Assembly (NCBI GenBank): GCA_019694165.1
Contig: JAIBCL010000025.1
Location: 1 to 64,000, forward strand
Origin: Verrucomicrobiaceae bacterium
GTDB taxonomy: Bacteria > Verrucomicrobiota > Verrucomicrobiia > Verrucomicrobiales > Verrucomicrobiaceae
Length of the DNA: 64,000 nucleotides
Reading direction: 5' to 3'
The notes below the pieces were generated by a model. It did not search any database. It saw only the letters and a list, made by a program, of their open reading frames with translations, and was not told the DNA's origin. This document shows, one piece after another, positions 1 through 6,760 of this stretch; within the stretch, counting starts at the first letter, position 1; every line of letters begins with the position of its first letter. The position numbers and the translations under genes were made by a program.

Positions 1-1724
1 ACTTGGCGAGCTTTCTGCAATACGCTCAGACGCCGTTGCCGAAGGTCTGGCAGGCGCTGTCCGACGCGTTGGCCGACGAGAAGCACCGGCAGACGCTCGT
101 TGACGCCGCCCTCGCCACGCCGCTGGGCGACTTGGCGAGTTTTCTGCAAAGCGCGCAGACGCTAATGTCGAAGGTCTGGCAGGCGCTGTCCGACGCGCTG
201 GCCGAGGAGAAGCACCGGCAGAGGCTCGTTGCCGCCGCCCTCACCACGCCCCTGGAACACTTGGCAAGCTTTCTGCAATACGCTCAGACGCCGATGCCGA
301 AGGTCTGGCTGGCGCTGACCGACGCGTTGTCCGACGAGAAGCACCGGCAGGTGCTCGTTGACACCGCCCTCGCCACGTCGTTGGGCCACTTGGCGAGTTT
401 TCTGCAATGCGCGCAGACGCCGATGCCGAAGGTCTGGCTGGCGCTGTCCGACGCGTTGGCCGACGAGAAGAACCGGCAGACGCTCGTCAACGCCGCCCTC
501 GCCACGCCTCTCGGCCACTTGGCGAGCTTTCTGCAATACACGCAGACGCCGATGCCGCAGGTCTGGCTGGCGCTGTCCGACGCGCTGGCCGACGAGAAGA
601 ACCGGCAGACGCTCGTCAACGCCGCCCTCGCCACGCCGCTGGAGCACTTGGCGAGCTTTCTGCAATACGCGCAGACGCCGATGCCGCAGGTCTGGCTGGC
701 GCTGACCGACGCGCTGGCCAGTCACGCTGACCGTTTGTCACAAAACGGAAAAACCGCGACAACAAACGCTCTCGTTGGCTTCGCTCATCATGCTCCGATT
801 TCACTATTCGAAGTCGCCCTCCGTGAAATCAGACCGGGACACTGGAGTTCAACCCCGGTTTCAAAGGGCCTAGTCGGGGCAATATGGCTTGCAAGGCGGT
901 GCGAGAATGCGAAACGCGATGACCTCACTGCTGACCTGGTGGCTTTGTTGCTTCGGCGCGCGAATTGGCGCGATTTCCCGAGTCAAAGCGGCGGTTATGC
1001 GCAGGTTTGCTGGCTTCTTGCTAATATCCCTGACTCAGCGGCCGCACTCGTTGAACCTTTCCTCAAAGCTGTTCGCACGGACAAGTGGTTGCAAATTGCC
1101 TACGTGGCCACCGGTAGCGGCCCATTGGCTTCCGGGCTCAGGCAACTTGCGCTTCACCAGTCCGTAGAACGCTGCCGCCAATTTCACCACAAAGGATTGG
1201 GCGGTCGCTTGAACAAGGAATTGGCCGTATTCGAGCGGGCATCGCCAGAGGAGCAGTCGCAGATCATTCAATTCCTTGGATGCGCCGGGCTTTGCGGGTG
1301 GGCCGTCAGCCAGCGCAGCCTCGCTGGAATTTCGCTTGGGCCTGCGTCGCAGCTGCCGGTAAGCGTCCTTCCCCACCGACTAAGTGCGGCGAACGTCGAA
1401 GACCACCAACTGCAACTTTGGCTCGGACTACGTCTGTTTGTTTCAATTACGCGGGAGAGACTTCCTCTATCGCGTGCGATCATTGAGGAGACGCTGAGGC
1501 TCTGGCGTGTCAATCTCGGTGAGACGGCTTCGACGCCCGCGACCACCGCTCATCGCGTCAACCAGAGCATGGTCGCCTGGCTGGAAAGCTGTGCCCGCGC
1601 AAATCCTCCTGCTCTTGTGCCATCGTCCGAGCCTCTGTGGGTTTTGGCAGGATTCCCTTTCCGGTTAAATTCCATTAAGCAGGGATTTGTTGACCGTACG
1701 CAGGCTCCGCAAGAAGAAGAATGA
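1..1724 (+). CDS. Helical-repeat protein, 3' part (5' end outside window)
   Basis: The reading frame is open at the window edge, so the true start lies upstream. The first 240 residues are five full copies and one partial copy of a 43-residue unit (LASFLQ..QTPMP.VWLALSDALADEK.RQTLV..ALATPL). The units begin at 3, 132, 261, 390, 519 and 648 and are nearly identical at the DNA level. Each unit looks like two or three amphipathic helices, as in TPR/HEAT-like solenoids. About 330 non-repeated, mostly helical residues follow, rich in Trp and Leu. Such repeats before a DUF4365 domain resemble the sensor and C-terminal parts of bacterial STAND/NLR-like proteins; no NTPase motif lies in the window, so this is inference. 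The gene ends at a TGA inside an overlap with the DUF4365 frame. It could equally be a self-standing repeat protein. Near-identical repeats suggest recent expansion. Confidence 0.6.
   Translation, partial: LASFLQYAQTPLPKVWQALSDALADEKHRQTLVDAALATPLGDLASFLQSAQTLMSKVWQALSDALAEEKHRQRLVAAALTTPLEHLASFLQYAQTPMPKVWLALTDALSDEKHRQVLVDTALATSLGHLASFLQCAQTPMPKVWLALSDALADEKNRQTLVNAALATPLGHLASFLQYTQTPMPQVWLALSDALADEKNRQTLVNAALATPLEHLASFLQYAQTPMPQVWLALTDALASHADRLSQNGKTATTNALVGFAHHAPISLFEVALREIRPGHWSSTPVSKGLVGAIWLARRCENAKRDDLTADLVALLLRRANWRDFPSQSGGYAQVCWLLANIPDSAAALVEPFLKAVRTDKWLQIAYVATGSGPLASGLRQLALHQSVERCRQFHHKGLGGRLNKELAVFERASPEEQSQIIQFLGCAGLCGWAVSQRSLAGISLGPASQLPVSVLPHRLSAANVEDHQLQLWLGLRLFVSITRERLPLSRAIIEETLRLWRVNLGETASTPATTAHRVNQSMVAWLESCARANPPALVPSSEPLWVLAGFPFRLNSIKQGFVDRTQAPQEEE
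3..719 (+). repeat. Tandem 129-bp coding repeat, about 5.6 units
   Basis: Units start at 3, 132, 261, 390, 519 and 648, each with ttggc[ga]ag[ct]tttctgcaa and a spacing of exactly 129 bp (43 codons). Units 4 to 6 differ at only a few positions, so the array is young or homogenised. The array probably continues upstream of the window. Confidence 0.9.
1669..1724 (+). other. Frame-overlap window between repeat protein and DUF4365
   Basis: Both frames are open between 1669 (just after an in-frame TAA of the DUF4365 frame) and the TGA at 1722-1724. The upstream frame ends in three GAA codons before the TGA. A +1 slip at that stop would join QEEE to ETPTIICVGC and fuse the two products. There is no Shine-Dalgarno-like stimulator before it, so a simple indel mutation or TTG re-initiation explains the arrangement as well. 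Confidence 0.4.
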
Positions 1725-2310
1725 GACGCCCACCATCATCTGCGTGGGCTGCGAGCAGCGGGTGCCGCTCTGGGATGAGATGGAGCAGTGCTTCGCCAGC
1801 CCGGAGATTCAGCAACGGGTGCGCGACATGCAGGAGGAGGCCAATGTCGAACTCGACAACGAGAGCAAGGAACGGGCGCTGGTTGGCGAAGTCATCTCGA
1901 CAGTGGCTCTCGCTGCACAGATCAGCCGCGAGAAGAACGTGAGCGACCATGGCATCGACATGGAGATCGAGTTCAAGGACGACGCGCACGAGGCTACCCA
2001 CCGCTTCATCTTCCTGCAGTTGAAGTCTGGCGACTCCTATACGCGGAAACGGAAGAAGGACGGCACGGAGGTATTCACCATCAAAGATGAACGCCATGCC
2101 CGCTATTGGATGGCGTCTCCGTTCCCGGTGCTGCTCGTCATCCGCAACTCCGATGGCGAAGTCCGCTGGATGGAAGTGCGCGACTGGCTGAAGCGCGAGA
2201 GCGAGAACGGGAAGAAGCCGGTGAAGCAGATCATCTTCGACGGCGAGCGCTTCGATGTGATGAGCGTGCGGCGGTGGCGGGAGCGGGTGCTGGGCGGCGA
2301 AGCAAAGTAG
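1687..2310 (+). CDS. DUF4365 domain protein, probable C-terminal nuclease-like domain
   Basis: The 207-residue frame begins with two consecutive TTG codons and overlaps the upstream gene by 38 bases in another frame. Residues about 19-22 hold a CxxC pair (ICVGC), then a charged helix, then a DUF4365-type core: GIDMEIEF, FIFLQLKSGDSY, FTIKDERHARYW and PFPVLLVIRNSDGEVRWMEV. DUF4365 belongs to the PD-(D/E)XK nuclease-like fold; D in GIDMEIEF and Q-L-K in LQLKSG are the likely active-site positions. The domain usually sits at the C-terminus of large multidomain proteins (Roco, TIR, STAND types), so this piece probably once continued the upstream frame, or still does through a frameshift. The stop codon TAG is the foot of a REP palindrome. 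Confidence 0.65.
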   Translation: MLTVRRLRKKKNETPTIICVGCEQRVPLWDEMEQCFASPEIQQRVRDMQEEANVELDNESKERALVGEVISTVALAAQISREKNVSDHGIDMEIEFKDDAHEATHRFIFLQLKSGDSYTRKRKKDGTEVFTIKDERHARYWMASPFPVLLVIRNSDGEVRWMEVRDWLKRESENGKKPVKQIIFDGERFDVMSVRRWRERVLGGEAK

Positions 2311-2333
2311 CCGTCTCGCTCCGCGAGACGAGC
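2308..2333 (+). repeat. GTAG-type REP palindrome, copy 1
   Basis: A 26-base element starts with TAG (preceded by G, giving GTAG) and forms a hairpin CGTCTCG-loop-CGAGACG around the core CGCTCCGCG. The TAG is the stop codon of the DUF4365 gene. GTAG-footed palindromes are the hallmark of REPs mobilised by RAYT (TnpA-REP) transposases. Copy 2 at 2459-2484 has the same foot and core with compensating stem changes. Confidence 0.65.
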
Positions 2334-2458
2334 ATTGTGGGTGCGATGCGCGGGTCAGCTTCCGACTTGGGTGCGCTTCCTGTTTTGCGGAGATTGATTG
2401 GCTTCGCAGGGGAGGTGCTTTGGGGGCTTCGCGGATCGTTGGTTCAACACCGCGCAAG

Positions 2459-2484
2459 GCTCATCACGCGGAGCGTGATGGCTA
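2459..2484 (-). repeat. GTAG-type REP palindrome, copy 2 (inverted)
   Basis: Read on the minus strand it starts GTAGCC, then CATCACG-core-CGTGATG with the same central CGCTCCGCG as copy 1. It faces copy 1 about 125 bases away. Its TAG is the stop codon of the sulfatase fragment. The stem differs from copy 1 on both arms so that pairing is kept. Confidence 0.65.
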
Positions 2485-2815
2485 CTGTACCGCCTTCTTG
2501 CCCTTGCCCTTGCCCTTGCCCTTGCCCTTGCCCTTGCCCTTGCCCTTGCCCTTGCCCTTGCCCTTGCCTTTGCCCTTCTTCTTCGGCGTTTCCGAAGCAG
2601 CCGCCGGCGTGTTTTTCTCGGGCATCTTGGCGCCGATGGAGGTGCGCCAGGCGAGCATCTGGTCGTGGAGTTCCTTGGCTTTGGTGGGGTTTTCGGTGGC
2701 GAGGTTGTGCTGCTCGCTGAGGTCGGTTTTGAGATTGTAGAGTTCGAGGCGGCCGTCTTCGAAGAACTCCATGAGTTTCCAGTCGCCGACTTCGATGGTG
2801 CCGACGGGTGTGGGC
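2482..2815 (-). pseudogene. Truncated sulfatase 3' end
   Basis: The frame encodes only the last 110 or so residues of a sulfatase (VGTIEVGDWKLMEFFEDG onward) and is about 95% identical by eye over 2590-2813 to the 3' end of the intact sulfatase (3760-3983). Homology stops abruptly at about 2813; the catalytic Cys, metal ligands and signal peptide are all missing. A GTG can be found at 2820 but is probably fortuitous. The tail is a long run of alternating Gly-Lys, then AVQ and a TAG that belongs to a REP element. It is a remnant of a duplicated or neighbouring paralogue. Confidence 0.8.
2495..2572 (-). repeat. (CAAGGG)n hexanucleotide microsatellite
   Basis: Eleven perfect copies of the hexamer (cccttg on the plus strand) cover 2501-2566, flanked by one imperfect copy on each side. 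In the sulfatase fragment it encodes a Gly-Lys run. The intact sulfatase has a related but degenerate Gly-Lys tail, so this tract is a recent expansion. Changes in copy number keep the frame. Confidence 0.9.
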
Positions 2816-2866
2816 GTCACATGCCTATGTCAACGCCGAGGCAGGCGTGTGAGACACAGGCAGACT

Positions 2867-3358
2867 TTACTGAAGCTCACCCGCAATCGTCAAAGCCTCC
2901 CGCAGGAGGGATGCGCTGATACGGAACTGGCCGTCCACAATCAGGCGGCGAAGCGATGACGAGATCTCAGGCAGGAGGCCGCGCTGCTTTGCCGTTATGA
3001 GCAAGCCCAAGGTGCCGAAGATGGTGAAACCCAAGGCGCGGGCGGCCTCTCGACCATTGCTTTCATCCAGAAGGATCGCAGATGCTTTTGTTTCGATGGC
3101 CAGCGCAATGGCTTCGGCCTCGCCAATGTCGAGGCGCGGATCGGTGGCGAGCGATGAGGGGACGGTGGAGATCCGCTTGGTCTGACAGCAGAATGGCATT
3201 TTCAATCCGCCGAAACGACCGCTGCTCGCTGACAGGCGAATGAATTCGCGTTCGACGGCTTCAGGAATCCACACTGCGCCAAACAGCGAGACAAGGAGAT
3301 CGTCCCGCCCGAGGAATGCCAGATTCAGCAAGACGGAGGTGTCCGCTACGACGATCAC
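2867..3358 (-). CDS. PIN-domain toxin (DUF3368 family)
   Basis: Predicted ribonuclease toxin of a type II toxin-antitoxin pair, 163 residues, the usual DUF3368 length. PIN features in order: an N-terminal VVADTSVLLNLA with the first acidic residue (Asp6), the acidic GEAEAIALA stretch in the middle, and the LLDE strand-Asp followed by a helix and GTLG. These Asp/Glu residues bind the metal ions used to cut RNA. The start is GTG and overlaps the antitoxin stop as GTGA, so translation is coupled. It lies between the sulfatase fragment and the intact sulfatase. Such pairs are normally autoregulated; no operator was identified. Confidence 0.88.
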   Translation of the reverse strand: MIVVADTSVLLNLAFLGRDDLLVSLFGAVWIPEAVEREFIRLSASSGRFGGLKMPFCCQTKRISTVPSSLATDPRLDIGEAEAIALAIETKASAILLDESNGREAARALGFTIFGTLGLLITAKQRGLLPEISSSLRRLIVDGQFRISASLLREALTIAGELQ

Positions 3359-3585
3359 CGGCCTAGCAACTGGTTCAGCGCATCCACTTCATCTGCAAGA
3401 TCATGCGGCTGGCAACCATTGCTGATGCCGCGCCGTTGCAACTCGCGCTCGAAATCGTCGGTGTCCAGGCCGGCGAGATTCGCGGCAAGGCCTCGCGCAA
3501 GTTTTCGCGATGAGTAAAGCGCGCAAGCGAGTTCGAGGCGGATGTCCTCCTCCTTCATTGGCATGTCCGGCAAGGTCAGAGTCAT
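3355..3585 (-). CDS. UPF0175 family antitoxin
   Basis: A 76-residue protein matching the UPF0175 family: an acidic N-terminus, then IRLELACALYSSRKL, GLAANLAGLDTDDFERELQRRGI. This is a short helical, HTH-like protein that commonly partners DUF3368 PIN toxins as antitoxin and repressor. The ATG at 3585 is chosen because upstream in-frame residues (Cys- and Ser-rich) are unlike the family. Its TGA overlaps the GTG start of the toxin by the sequence GTGA. The pair lies in the gap between two copies of a sulfatase 3' end, so it may have arrived by recombination between them or by insertion. Confidence 0.85.
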   Translation of the reverse strand: MTLTLPDMPMKEEDIRLELACALYSSRKLARGLAANLAGLDTDDFERELQRRGISNGCQPHDLADEVDALNQLLGR

Positions 3586-3646
3586 GCGATTAAAGTGTCT
3601 GACCTTTGATGAAGAGCAACTTTGTGTTCGCGCTGGTGGGTTCTGG

Positions 3647-3676
3647 CAGGCACCAGTCACGGAGTGCCTGGACTAC
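3647..3676 (-). repeat. GTAG-footed palindrome at sulfatase stop
   Basis: On the minus strand the intact sulfatase ends with ...AAGTAGTC and is followed by CAGGCAC-10 nt loop-GTGCCTG, a perfect 7-bp stem. The stop TAG again forms a GTAG foot. The core differs from the REP pair at 2308 and 2459 (CTCCGTG instead of GCTCCGCG), so it may be a diverged REP or an unrelated hairpin acting as terminator. Confidence 0.45.
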
Positions 3677-5187
3677 TTTGCGTTCGTCGCTTCTTCGGCG
3701 GCTTTCTTCTTACCCTTGCCTTTTCCCTGGCCCTTTCCTTTGCCTTTGTTCTTGGGGGCTTCGGAAGCAGCGGTGGGTGTGTTCTTCTCCGGCATCTTCG
3801 CGCCGACACTGGTGCGCCAGGCGAGCATTTGGTCGTGGAGTTCCTTGGCCTTCGCTGGGTTTTCGGTGGCGAGGTTGTGCTGCTCGCTGAGGTCGGTTTT
3901 GAGATTGTAGAGTTCGAGGCGGCCGTCTTCGAAGAACTCCATGAGCTTCCAGTCGCCGACCTCGATGGTGCCGACGGGTGTGGTGCGCCAGGTGTCTTTC
4001 CCAAAGCCGAGATAGCCGGGGAAGTGCTGGTAGATGGCGGTGCGCTTCAGCGTGGCGGCGTCGCCATTCTTGAAGAGGGGGACGAGGCTCTCGCCATCGA
4101 GCGGGTAGTTCGCAGGGGCAGGGGAGCCGGTGATGTCGAGGAAGGTGGGATACATATCGACGTGAATGCCGGGCACGTCGCAGGCGGTGCCGGGCTTCAC
4201 CACGCCGGGCCAGCGGATGATGAAGGGCACGCGCGTGCCGCCTTCGTAGAGGCTGCCTTTGCCGGAGCGCAGCGGCCAGTTGTCCGTGATGCCGCCTTCC
4301 TCGCCTTTGCCCGTGAGGCCTTCGCGCGCGTAGCCGCCGACGCCGCCATTGTCGCTGGTGAAGATGAGCACGGTGTTGTCGGCGAGCTTCAGGTCATCGA
4401 GCGTCTTCATCACGCGGCCCACGCTTTCATCCACGCTGGCGATCATGGCGGCGTAGGTGGGGTTGTTGTGACCGCCGACGGCGGGCTTCGGCTTGAAGTG
4501 CCCGATCAAATCCGCCTTCGCCTGATGCGGCGAGTGGACGCCGAAGTGCGGGAGGTAGAGAAAGAAGGGCGCGTCCTTGTGTCGCGTGATGAAATCGACG
4601 GCCTTGTCGGTGAGGAAGTCGGCGAGGTAGGTGCCCTCGGGGTATGGCGTCTTCGGATTGGTGGCGAAGTCGAAGTGTTTCCCCATGCTGACGATGGCTT
4701 CGTCAAAGCCGCGCTTGCCGGGATGATAGTCGTCCTTCTCGCCGAGGTGCCATTTGCCAAACATGCCGGTGGCGTAGCCGGCAGACTTCAGCGATTGCGC
4801 GATGGTGATCTTCTCGAGCGGAAGCTGCTGGACGTTATCGACGGGTCGGAGCGGGCGCTGCTGCCAGTTGAAGCGGTCGATGCCGCCGACGGTATAGACG
4901 CCAGTGCGCGGCGAGTATTGTCCGCTCATGAGGGCGGCGCGTGTGGGCTGGCAGTTCTGGCAGTGGTGATAGCGCGTGAGCTTCATCCCCTGAGTGGCGA
5001 GCCGGTCGATGTTCGGCGTCTCGTAGTACTTGCTGCCGAAGCACGCGACATCCGTGTAGCCGAGATCATCGGCGAGGATGAAGACGATGTTGGGCTTCGG
5101 TGCGGCTGCAGCGCTCGTGGTGATGAGGAACCACGGAATGCATGGAAGACACGGGATGAATGAAAGGAGCAGAGTGAGGTGGCGCAT
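3673..5187 (-). CDS. Secreted sulfatase (arylsulfatase family, Cys type)
   Basis: Hydrolyses sulfate esters, probably of sulfated polysaccharides, after export. 504 residues from the ATG at 5187, chosen because it gives a clean signal peptide (MRHLTLLLSF to about Ala29). Motifs: PNIVFILADDLGY with calcium-binding Asp40/41; CQPTRAALMSG with Cys79, the residue matured to formylglycine; GKWHLG; TSDNGG in the second half. The signature is C-x-P-T-R rather than the usual C-x-P-S-R, a variant also common in planctomycete-type sulfatases. The C-terminal sub-domain ends in a Lys/Gly-rich tail. It lies 75 bases after a lipoprotein gene. A truncated paralogous 3' end lies 0.9 kb downstream. Confidence 0.93.
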   Translation of the reverse strand: MRHLTLLLSFIPCLPCIPWFLITTSAAAAPKPNIVFILADDLGYTDVACFGSKYYETPNIDRLATQGMKLTRYHHCQNCQPTRAALMSGQYSPRTGVYTVGGIDRFNWQQRPLRPVDNVQQLPLEKITIAQSLKSAGYATGMFGKWHLGEKDDYHPGKRGFDEAIVSMGKHFDFATNPKTPYPEGTYLADFLTDKAVDFITRHKDAPFFLYLPHFGVHSPHQAKADLIGHFKPKPAVGGHNNPTYAAMIASVDESVGRVMKTLDDLKLADNTVLIFTSDNGGVGGYAREGLTGKGEEGGITDNWPLRSGKGSLYEGGTRVPFIIRWPGVVKPGTACDVPGIHVDMYPTFLDITGSPAPANYPLDGESLVPLFKNGDAATLKRTAIYQHFPGYLGFGKDTWRTTPVGTIEVGDWKLMEFFEDGRLELYNLKTDLSEQHNLATENPAKAKELHDQMLAWRTSVGAKMPEKNTPTAASEAPKNKGKGKGQGKGKGKKKAAEEATNAK

Positions 5188-5262
5188 GGGGGCTTGAACG
5201 AAGGCGGCGTGCCCACCTTTCTCAAAGCGCATCGGCGTTTTTGCCAGGTACTCCCGGCCGGG

Positions 5263-5688
5263 TCAACGCCCCAACTGCCCCACCCAATGAGCCGAGCGCG
5301 AGGCGGCGGAACTGATCGAAGCGCCGACCGCTGCGATTTTCGAAGCGACCGAACGCGAGAACCAGTTCTTGTCGCGCAGTGACGCCTCGCGCGCCACGAG
5401 CGCCTGCTTCCGGCAGCGCTGCGCGTCCTTGCCCGTCGGGATGAAGAAGCGCGATTTGCGGTCGGCGAGATAGACATACTCGCCGTCGAGGATGCCGTAC
5501 TTCACACCGGGGAGTTTGTAGCCCTTCGGGCAAAACGTGAGCGGGTCCTGGCTCGCCACATACCAGCCGGAGGATTCGACCGTGGCGGCACCGACCGGTG
5601 CCGCTGACGGCGCGGGCTGGGGCGTGGACCGACACGCGATGATGGTGAAGAGCAGGACTATGGAGCAGGAGATGGAGCGTGTGTTCAT
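5263..5688 (-). CDS. Small putative lipoprotein, unknown function
   Basis: 141 residues from the ATG at 5688, which places an N-terminal hydrophobic segment (SCSIVLLFTIIAC) in front of a Cys at about residue 19 that could be lipidated. A Pro/Ala linker follows, then a small domain with GWYVASQDPLTFCPKGYKLPGVKYGILDGEYVYLADRKSRFFIP. The two Cys in that domain (CPKGY and RCRKQ) could pair. No family was recognised. It sits between the sigma-factor gene (141-bp gap) and the sulfatase (75-bp gap) on the same strand, so co-transcription with the sulfatase is possible. Confidence 0.6.
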   Translation of the reverse strand: MNTRSISCSIVLLFTIIACRSTPQPAPSAAPVGAATVESSGWYVASQDPLTFCPKGYKLPGVKYGILDGEYVYLADRKSRFFIPTGKDAQRCRKQALVAREASLRDKNWFSRSVASKIAAVGASISSAASRSAHWVGQLGR

Positions 5689-5829
5689 GATGCGGAATGC
5701 GGCTGGATCTAGATCGCGACCACATCTTGCACTCCGGGCAACAAAGGTCGAGCGCTGGCATGATTCGTTTGAGATTCGCCGCATGAAGCTCGTCTCCGGG
5801 TGCCGCGGGTCCGCGTCCGGCGCGGAGCT

Positions 5830-6639
5830 TCAGCCGTCGGTGGAGAAAACGCGGAGCAAGTGGTCCAGTTCGGCGTCCGCTTCATCCGGCGAATCGACCG
5901 TCGCCTCGATGTGCTTTTGCAGCAGATCACGGTAGCGCTTGCGCATGCGGTGCACGGCGACGCGCGCATTCTGCTCGGTGATGCCCAGGGCACGGGCGGC
6001 GTGCTCGTACGAGGGCGGTTCGACGCTGAAGGAGAGAAAGGCGCCGAGGCAGGCGAAGACATTCCGTCTGCCTGCCTTCTCGTACTCGGACTCCAGTTCT
6101 CTGAGCACATGCTCCAGCAACGTGACGGCCCAGCGCTGCTCGAACTCGCGCTCAGGATCGGCGGCGGCCTGACTCAGATCGTTTTGCAGCCGGCCTTCGG
6201 CCCACTCGACATCGAGCGAGATGAACTCGCGCCCGCCGCCGCGCTTCAGACGCTGGCTGTCCCGGAATGAATTGGCGAGGTAGTTCTTGATCGATGCGAG
6301 CAGGAAGTTCCGCAGCTTGCCGTCACGCTGGTCCACCGAGGACAAATCCTCCCGCCGGATGATCCCCATGAAAAACCCCTGCGCCAGATCCTCCGCATCA
6401 TGCGGCGAGTGCCCGCGGCTGCGGATGTAGGCATAGACGGGATACCAGTACAGCTCGCACACCCGCGCGAGCGCCTGGCGGGCGGACTCGTCATCGACGC
6501 GCAGCCGCATGAGCTGCGACCACGGCGTGGCGGGGAAGAGGCCGGACTGCGCGTCCGACCCGGGGGCTGTTGGTTTGTCGGGCACGGTGCGAGTTTGATC
6601 GCAAAGCGGTTCGAGGATCAAGCAGGATGATGAGTTCAT
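5830..6639 (-). CDS. ECF-type RNA polymerase sigma factor (PVC group)
   Basis: Directs RNA polymerase to specific promoters. 269 residues from the ATG at 6639; the longer upstream reading is low-complexity and unlikely. Region 2 is about residues 45-120: ALARVCELYWYPVYAYIRSRG, DAEDLAQGFFMG and KLRNFLLASIKNYLANSFRD. Region 4 is about residues 165-250 with an HTH-like YEHAARALGITEQNARVAVHRMRKRYR. This length and the extended linker are typical of planctomycete and verrucomicrobial ECF factors that work with a Ser/Thr kinase. No kinase or anti-sigma gene is adjacent here. The upstream neighbour on the same strand encodes a secreted repeat protein. Confidence 0.88.
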   Translation of the reverse strand: MNSSSCLILEPLCDQTRTVPDKPTAPGSDAQSGLFPATPWSQLMRLRVDDESARQALARVCELYWYPVYAYIRSRGHSPHDAEDLAQGFFMGIIRREDLSSVDQRDGKLRNFLLASIKNYLANSFRDSQRLKRGGGREFISLDVEWAEGRLQNDLSQAAADPEREFEQRWAVTLLEHVLRELESEYEKAGRRNVFACLGAFLSFSVEPPSYEHAARALGITEQNARVAVHRMRKRYRDLLQKHIEATVDSPDEADAELDHLLRVFSTDG

Positions 6640-6760
6640 GGCTCGGAAGAGTGATGGATGATGAAGTGATGAGCTGGCGGGCGTCTCAAAGGAGAAGGAG
6701 AAACCCGGCACTCCTTCCGAGTGCCGGGTTGCTGGTTGGCTCGGGATTAGAAAGCAACCA

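Noticed and set aside
2308-2600. Possible CRISPR array (short regular repeats)
   Set aside because: The repeats are a hexamer microsatellite and two inverted palindromes; there are no spacers and no cas genes.
2106-2720. 204-codon plus-strand frame with a Pro-Cys run
   Set aside because: It is the antisense reading of the hexanucleotide repeat in the sulfatase fragment and overlaps the DUF4365 gene.
3622-5163. 513-codon plus-strand frame
   Set aside because: Antisense to the sulfatase; Gly/Val/Ala-rich shadow.
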